A DNA stretch of 64,000 nucleotides from Pelomyxa schiedti (lineage: Eukaryota; Evosea; Pelobiontida; Pelomyxidae), in the NCBI GenBank assembly GCA_020536535.1, contig JAHLWZ010000526.1, positions 1 to 64,000 of the forward strand, written 5' to 3'. The notes under the pieces are model-generated. The model ran no database searches. It saw only the letters and a program-made list of their open reading frames with translations, and had not been told where the DNA came from. Both the position numbers and the translations under genes were made by a program. Shown piece after piece: positions 57,303 through 64,000 of this stretch (positions within the stretch are counted from its first letter, which is position 1; every line of letters starts with the position of its first letter).

Positions 57303-60300
57303 ATGAAGCAACCAATGAGGGCCGTTTTGGGCGTTGTGCGGCGGCTCTGCCTTCTCGTCTCGGCTCTGTCGCTAGCCACGTGCGCGGCTACGTGGGCGCC
57401 GGGCTGGGGGGCGGCGGGGGCGGCGGCGCAGGGAGCGGGGGCCGCCTGCACGAGCCTGCCCGCGAGCGGGGCGGGCCCGCTGGTGGTCACGTCGACGGTG
57501 CGGGTGTGCCCAGGGGCGTACGACCGCGACGACGCGGGGGAGCAGGGCGTGGTGCGGGTGGAGGCGGACGGCGTGGCCGTGTACCTGCTGGGGGTGCAGC
57601 TGCGCTCGTCGCTGTACGTGGGCTACGGCGTGCTCGCAGACGGCGTGGACCGCGTCTCGGTGCGCTCTTGTGATTTGTGATTGTGGGATTCGGTTGTGCC
57701 TTTTGGGGTTGTTGCCCTGTGATACGGAGATATTGGATAGATAATAGACAACAAGAAACTAATGGCTGGGTTTGAGGTAGGTAATAGGGGGTGATATTAG
57801 TGGGTACAGAGCAGGCGTGCTGCTGCAAAATGGTGAGGGGCATTTGGTGGATGGGGCTGTTTTATCTAACAACAGGGTGCGCCCGGTTTATAACAGTGAG
57901 GCTGACTTTCTGGATGGTGTGGCTCTTCTGCTTTTCCTTTTGCAAGCTTCTCATTGCACGCAGTTTGGCCTGATTTTGAGGAACAGTTGGATTTGGACCA
58001 AGTACCTCTCCTTCAGAGCCTAATTTGAAGCGTTTACAAGTGCAGGTTGGGGATGGTGTTGTATTTGTCAATGTATCCAACTCTGTGATATCGAACAATA
58101 AGATGACCAACCAGCAAAACGGAATTGGTCTCTTTTCAGTTAACCTTACAACTCATCTTTCTTTCACTGACATTCCCAAGTCCAACTATAATTCTGTTTA
58201 TAGCAACAACTGTTCCAATAATGAGGGCTGGGGGCTTCACGTTGTTGGGTCGAGCCATAACACAATTCAAAACAATGCAGCTGACAACTGTTATCCAAAG
58301 GTCAACTATCTTGTTCTCCTACTTGATTTGACCTGCCCAAAGTCTTCAACTTACTGCCACGATGTTCAACAAGATGGTTGTGACTCAGCAGCATTCCTCA
58401 TCCTCAAGGGATCAAACTACAACACAGTAACAGACAATTCATTTAGAAACAGTGGCGATGGTATCTTTGCTGCAGGGCAACAGAGTGACATTCATTGGCA
58501 TCAACCTTTTGCTTTTACTTATCCATAACTCATGTGCAGGGGCTGTGATCACAATGAGTATACGTGGAATGACTGCAGTTTCTCTAAGCACATTGTACGG
58601 GATTTTTTTTTCTGAATTATTTACTTAACAAATGACAGGCACTCGAATCCACTTTCGCAGATGCCAACTATTTTGCTTATAACGAAGCTTCTTTTTGTGG
58701 GCGGTATGGTGCTTGGCTAGGGTTTTCAACCAACAACATACTGGAAAAAAATAATATCAAGAACAATTCAGAGGTAGTCTGGCTTTTTTGTTTTTACACT
58801 TACCCAAAGAACAAATGCAAAGGCAGGAATTGCCAACGAAAGTGCCCAAAATTTGCGAGTCAGTGGGAATATACTCACGGGTAATTACGAAGGAGTAATG
58901 CTATGGAAAGGGGATACCAGTATCATTGACCAAGAATCGATGAACTATTATTTTGACCATAATGTGATTGCCTACAGTACAGTGCATGGATTCAGTCTCG
59001 TTGATACCCACAATATAACACTCGTAAGTAACGGTATGCTCGCCATACTCTGACGGCTATGCTCATCTTAGTTTTACAGACATAATTGACAACTTTGGAG
59101 GTAATATCTTCTTTTCAACTTCTGTCGAAACAGAACTTAGAAGCCCTTTGCTCGTGAACCAAAACAGTCTGAATGAAATATTGGTTCCATAAAGAGCTCA
59201 TTTTCCTTCAGACATTATCTTGGGTAATGCACCCTATAATCTTATGAACAATCAACCAACACTCGTGGATGCAACAATGAATTTTTGGGGGACATCTGAC
59301 CCTTCTCTGGTGCGCTGTGAAAAATAACACAGCTTTTTCTAACAGGCTCACAGATTTCAGATTCTATACTAGATGCTGAATCGATGGGAGAATTGCCTCC
59401 TAATAGGTTGCCTTTCCTAGAACTTGTCTATGACCTTGCTGGCAACAACATTACTCTACGTCGAGTTGTGAATGAGCGTGCAGATGATGCCACAGATGGA
59501 GTTGGTCTCTCTGTTGCTCAAAAGGGGAATAGCCAAACAAGGCTAACATTTGGAAACCTGGTATGCGGAAGCTTTGCCTGTTATCGGACTGAATAATTCC
59601 AGAAAGGCATACCATTTACTGCTGGCTTTCGCTTCCGCGATCTCTACATCACTGCAGATACCATTGTCTACTCGGCCAGAATTGGTTTTCCAACTGACGC
59701 TTCCTCATCCACTCTTTCACTCAGCATGTAAGTAACTAAGAAGATACATTGATTGCTCACTCCTCATCAGCTATGGTGAGGCTGCAGCGAATCCAGTCCC
59801 CTTTGAGCAAGGACTGTTACCTTCCACACGTAAACTCACTAAAGCCTCAGTCAAGTGGATCGTTGGGGCAGATGAAGCTTGGAGTGACAGTGGTATAGCA
59901 TACAGTCCTGATGTCTCCGATATTTTGGAGGAAATACTGGGGCAGAGCGGATGGGTTTCTGGGAATGCAATTTCCTTCATCATAACAGACAACGGCTCCA
60001 GTGGAACTCGAGCAGTTTGGGCATTTGACCAAGTGATTTCTTCCATTTGCCGTAACGGCGAACCTAATTCATTCCTTAAGGATGGATATGTGGAATACTC
60101 AAATACAACTTCGGAGTTCCGCCATTTCCGAATGTTCAGATTTGCAAAATTCCAGGCAGACTACACAACTTCTGATTCTACCATGTGTGTTGAACGGGAA
60201 CTTCGTACCATGTACGACAATGCAGACGTCACATACTATACCTACAACGTGGACTTTGGCTGTCAGACAAAACACTTATTCGACACACATTAATCTGGTA

Positions 60301-60522
60301 AATAGATATTGGCGGCGTGGAGTACATTGGGGGGTGGAGATTTGAGGACATCTGCATTCCACTTGATGAAACCACAGAAATAGACTCCGCTTACATGGTA
60401 TTGCCCATCGATGGACCATACACCACTCCTTTATCACTTGCCTTGTATGTAGAAGCCTATCCCTGGCCTCTTCCCTACACTGATTGTAAGTATCACCTTT
60501 CCTATCAATGAATTAATTAATT

Positions 60523-60560
<38 letters not shown>

Positions 60561-60925
60561 CTCGCCCACAATGCCAAAACTGAACTCGCTCCTTCCTCCC
60601 AATATATTAATACACAATCGCAGATAATGTGCCCTGCAACCGCACTCGGCTGGAAACGTCGGTGCCGTGGCCTGTGGACTCAACCTGGGAAGCGGGGGAC
60701 TGGCTTCTCACGCCACCCATAACTGCACTGCTAGAGGCGGTGCGGGGCGTGGAGGGGTGGAACCAGGGCACAGCGGTGGCATTTGACGTTGTGCCACTGG
60801 CTGAGGCCCAAAGCCAGACCCCGAGGAGGGTGTGGGCTTTCTACCGTGACCAGAGGCTTTCTCCTCATGACTTTCCTAATTGTGGGTTGGCTCCTTATGT
60901 GCCGTACAGCACGGGCCCCAATTGA
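57303..60925 (+). CDS. Secreted parallel beta-helix protein with two tandem C-terminal beta domains
   Basis: It starts at ATG 57303. An N-terminal signal peptide is clear (MKQPMRAVLGVVRRLCLLVS, followed by a small-residue cleavage region). The middle (about 58025-59310) has Asn-rich coils typical of right-handed parallel beta-helices of the NosD/pectate-lyase type: SVISNNKMTNQQNGIGLFS, SVYSNNCSNNEGWGLHVVG and NTIQNNAADNC, plus NNIKNNSE. Two copies of a roughly 180-residue beta module follow. Copy 1 (about 59550-60290) has FRDLYITADTIVYSARI, LTKASVKWIVG, then SDILEEILGQSGWVSGNAIS. Copy 2 (about 60305-60925) has FEDICIPLDETTEIDSAYMV, then VPWPVDSTW and TALLEAVRGVEGWNQGTAVA. Similar modules occur in bacterial and algal cell-surface proteins. 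Expect an extracellular or lysosomal carbohydrate-related role. Exon 1 is extremely GC-rich and later exons are not. About ten introns. Confidence 0.83.
60511..60560. repeat. (ATTA)n/(ATCA)n tetranucleotide microsatellite
   Basis: About 50 bp of AATT/AATC tetramers lie inside the 138-nt intron 60486-60623 of the beta-helix gene. The intron joins ...PYTD to YNVPCNRTR in phase. Confidence 0.9.
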
Positions 60926-61232
60926 AAGAAGAAGATTTGTTGAGGCCTCAACAAACGAAAATATTTTCCCGTAACACCATCTTTTCGTTTAAAAAACTCA
61001 GGTTTTCATTGAGTGATCAGGTAAAAAGGAAAAAAAAACAGGAGTTGGCCATGGACACAGCAGAAAAAGTATTCACAAACATTTTTTGTTGGTTGTGTTC
61101 GTCTTTTGTGAGGGAGGGGACTTTCATTTGATTGCTCATTTTTTTTTTTTAAATAACAAGGAGAATTCGCGGTCACCTGTATACCTCTCCTAAAAAACCT
61201 TAATATTAACTCAAAGTATTATTCAGAAACCA
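60926..61232. other. 307 bp between tandem genes, no gene seen
   Basis: It is AT-rich flank between the beta-helix gene stop and the ATG of the phosphatase gene. It contains T and A homopolymers (61140-61150) and no supported open frame. Confidence 0.5.
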
Positions 61233-64000
61233 ATGGATTCAAGTCCCAAAGAAACTGGGTAGGTCATTGTTGTTCCCCTACAGCTTACATATAAATGTTA
61301 AAGTGCCATTTTTCACAAGGGACTCCTGTGATGCACGGTGCCCTCCAAATAGCACTTCATCTTTACCAACACAAGAACAAAAACGACAAGACAAACCCCC
61401 ACACAGTGCTGCACAAAAACCAACAACAACCAAAACATTCTCCACGCCGATCAGTTACGCACCTTCCTGGAAGCGAGGTGGTAATACTCCCTCCGGAGGA
61501 GCAAAGAACGCAACACCCAAACCAAAGGGAGCAGTTGGTGGTGGCAAAGACCTATGGGGATCATTGCAAATGCAAGCGCCATCGACGCAACCAGGGGTGA
61601 GTAACACCCAACAGCCTGCCACTCAAGAACCAACTATTCAGCATGATAACACAAAGGAAATTACACCTGAACCTCCAACTGGAGCCCCAGAAACTCAAAA
61701 TCCACCAACAATCCCCGCCACACAAACTCAAAGCGCACATGACCAAGTAGACATTACATGTTCTGTCCCACAGAATAATGCTTCACCTGTCACGACGTCG
61801 ACATCCACGCAAGTTGCACTCGCTCGGTCCCCGAGTCCGCCAGAAAGCTCTGAACCCAAAGGCGATCCCATCAAACTCCACAAGAATGATTGGAAGGGTA
61901 ATGTATCCAAGGCTCCTTCCCAAAGTGGAACAGAATCCTCTATAATCCCTTCAACGGCACCCCGTAACCATGAAAAGCCTGTCCCTTCCAGTAAACCCAA
62001 ATTTTCACCCTCTAATGTTTCTGGACAACCATCACCAAAGTCAACAACCCATAACACCTCTGCATCATTACAAAAGGTATCAATAAAACCAAGAGCAAAA
62101 AATACTCCACCATCCACAGGTCTATGGTCTCAACTTCAGTCCGGAACACCGACCGCCGCACCAGTGGAAAAACCAGCAACTGTACTAAGTACTTCAAACA
62201 TATGGTCTCATCTTCAGGTTTCTACACCATCATCAGCACCAGAACCAACCCCAAGTCCGACTCCAGCACCAGCGCCAAAGCCGACGCCAAAGCCGACGCC
62301 AACGCCGACACCTACACCGACTCCAACACCAACACCAACTTCCACTCCAACTCCAACTCCGACACAACCATCACATCGGAAACACAAAGGGGAAAAAGCT
62401 ACCGAATCACGGAAGTCAACACAAGATAACACTGTGACAACACAGAACTCTCCAAATCTGTGGTCCCAGCTACAGTTTACACCTTCTGTGTCACCAACAC
62501 CTTCTGCGTCTCCAACACCTTCAGTGACACCAACACATGCTGTGGCACCAACTCCAAGTATGTGGTCCCAACTTCAAGTGTCCCCTCAAACAGCAGACAA
62601 GTCATCCACAGCACCACAGAATACTTTATCATCTGAAGAGCCACCAAAATTGTCCGTACAACCAGCTGTCCCTACAGCCTGTTCTACTGAACCGAGTATG
62701 TTTTCTATTTCCGGCCTCTTACTGACACTATAGCAGAGCCTCTTCCAAAGGTTGTTGCCGGTGTTAGTATACAGGGCCCTCATCCGGCCCAGGAGGACCG
62801 ATTTGTTATAATCAGTCCCTTTCCTTCCTCCTCAAAGCCTGTATGTCCCCCTCAGAAATAAAAAAATTGAGTTGAGATAAGAGTAGTTGTTCGCCTTATT
62901 GCCATTTCAGCTCACCATACTGTAGTTGCCGAATGGCTGGACAGAGGACAGAACACCAGCAGGAAAGCCCTATTGGCGGGACTCAGTCAGTAAACTCACT
63001 CACTGGTCTCTCCCCCCAGCATTAGAAGTGGTACTTCAACAAGTTGAATTTTTACCACTCAATCAAGCAAGGAGACACACCTTTTTGCTATTTTTGATGG
63101 CCATGGTGGTTGTTCTGCAGCCGAATTTAGCATAAGACAACTTCCAACTATCTTGGCCAACAACCCAAATTTTGAATCTGACAAGAAGGAGGCCTTAATT
63201 CAGTCTTTTATCAGTACTGATGCTGCCTTCAGAGCGGTATTGCCAAATGCAATCAACCAACTACTATCTCACTACCACAAGAAATCAGCCAGTTGCGGAT
63301 GCACGGCACTTGTAGTACTTTTATCGGAAAATAAACTCTGGGTTGCCAATGCAGGTACTTACCATACAAATATATTTCTTTATGTTCACCACTCACCCAA
63401 AAAAAAAAAAACAAAGGTGATTGCCGGTGTGTGCTCGGGAAGAAGGATCGTACAGCTGTACCGTTATCATTTGACCATAAACCCTCTGACCCACAGGAGG
63501 AAGCCCGGATAAAAAAAGCAGGTTGTGTACCTCTTAAACACCACATACCATTGACTGTTGAACTAGGCTGTGAAGTTGTTGCCGAGATACTAAGTATGGG
63601 TAGCGATGGTCCCGTCTATCATCATCGTGTAAATGGAAGGTTCTTTCATCAACTAACTATCGCACCGAAATTTATTTTACTCTAGACTTGGGGTTGCCCG
63701 AGCTATTGGGGACGATGATTTCAAACAGTCAAACCTGCCACCTATTGAAAATGCTGTGTCATGTGTTCCTGATGTTTTAGAACATTCCATTACTCCTGAT
63801 GTGTGTTCATTGCCTCACTCTGAATGTTCCCCCACAAATAGTAGGATCATTTTCTTGTAATGGGCTGTGATGGGCTATGGGACACCATTTCAAATGAAGG
63901 GGTTGTTGCTAGAATATCCACAATGCTATCTACAAAGCCAAACCTCTCTGTTGGCCAGGTAACGTCCCGCTACATCAAATATTTCCCTAAAGAACTCAGT
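61233..64000 (+). CDS. PP2C-type phosphatase with inserted WW domain and repeated W-x-x-L-Q motifs (3' end outside window)
   Basis: It starts at ATG 61233 (MDSSPKET). Intron 61259-61319 joins the 26-nt first exon to a long Ser/Thr/Pro-rich exon (61320-62699). That exon holds five copies of a motif, [LIM]-W-[SG]-x-L-Q, at about 61552, 62122, 62200, 62458 and 62560, and a Thr-Pro run at 62250-62365. PP2C catalysis begins with GVSIQGPHPAQEDRFVII (62760-62815). A WW domain follows, LPNGWTEDRTPAGKPYWRDS and THWSLPP (62923-63020), and then the PP2C core resumes: HLFAIFDGHGGCSAAEF, LWVANAGDCRCVL, LSFDHKPSDPQEEARI, LGVARAIGDDDFK and HFLVMGCDGLWDTISNEGVV. The metal-binding Asp/Gly residues are kept, so an Mn/Mg-dependent Ser/Thr phosphatase is expected. 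The frame is held by introns ending at about 62738, 62922, 63085, 63418, 63694 and 63851. The sequence runs off the window. Confidence 0.9.

Noticed and set aside
1-64000. tRNA, rRNA, CRISPR arrays, insertion sequences, prokaryotic operons
   Set aside because: No tRNA box sequences, no regularly spaced repeats and no transposase motifs were found. Gene structure is eukaryotic throughout.

Overview
The window is nuclear DNA from a free-living unicellular eukaryote, most likely an amoeboid protist. Genes are packed back to back on both strands and interrupted by many short GT-AG introns, mostly 40-150 nt and often with long T runs. Several introns carry a TACTAA(A)C-like branch point just before the acceptor. 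A full WASP (EVH1-CRIB-polyPro-WH2-acidic), a short dynamin, an RNF213/mysterin-like giant ATPase, a GSAP/pigeon homologue and a B12-binding radical-SAM protein together suggest Amoebozoa, perhaps an anaerobic archamoeba such as Pelomyxa or Mastigamoeba. That assignment is inference. No bacterial operon, IS element, CRISPR array, tRNA or rRNA was seen.

Layout, left to right. 0-15 kb: end of a coiled-coil/PH protein (+); CCCH zinc-finger protein (-); nucleotidyltransferase (-); divergent actin with an in-frame TAA (+); WASP (-); about 1.2 kb with no gene; HAD phosphatase (+); tRNA-splicing endonuclease SEN2 (-); dynamin (+); an unrecognised 406-aa protein (-). 15-35 kb: one very large RNF213-like gene (+). 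35-43 kb: Rad60-like protein with two SUMO-like domains (-); polytopic membrane protein (+); USP5/isopeptidase-T-like deubiquitinase (-); TFIIH subunit TFB5 (+). 43-52.5 kb: GSAP homologue (-); Gln-rich protein with a C-terminal ubiquitin-like segment (-); Pro-rich protein (+). 52.8-64 kb: B12/radical-SAM protein (+); ankyrin-like protein with a possible myristoylation signal (-); secreted beta-helix protein (+); and, cut by the window end, a protein phosphatase 2C with a WW domain inserted inside its catalytic fold and five copies of a short W-x-x-L-Q motif upstream (+).

The genes do not form one pathway. Two loose themes are visible. Actin and WASP lie tail to tail, and WASP activates Arp2/3-driven actin assembly. 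Several ubiquitin/SUMO-type proteins (RNF213-like, Rad60-like, USP5-like, a ubiquitin-like segment) lie within about 35 kb, but nothing in the sequence links them functionally. First exons are often far richer in G+C than the rest of their genes. Exon boundaries were placed by hand from reading frame, GT-AG sites and family similarity. Where every intron is given, the summed exon length was checked to be a multiple of three. For the giant gene and several others only part of the exon chain was resolved.
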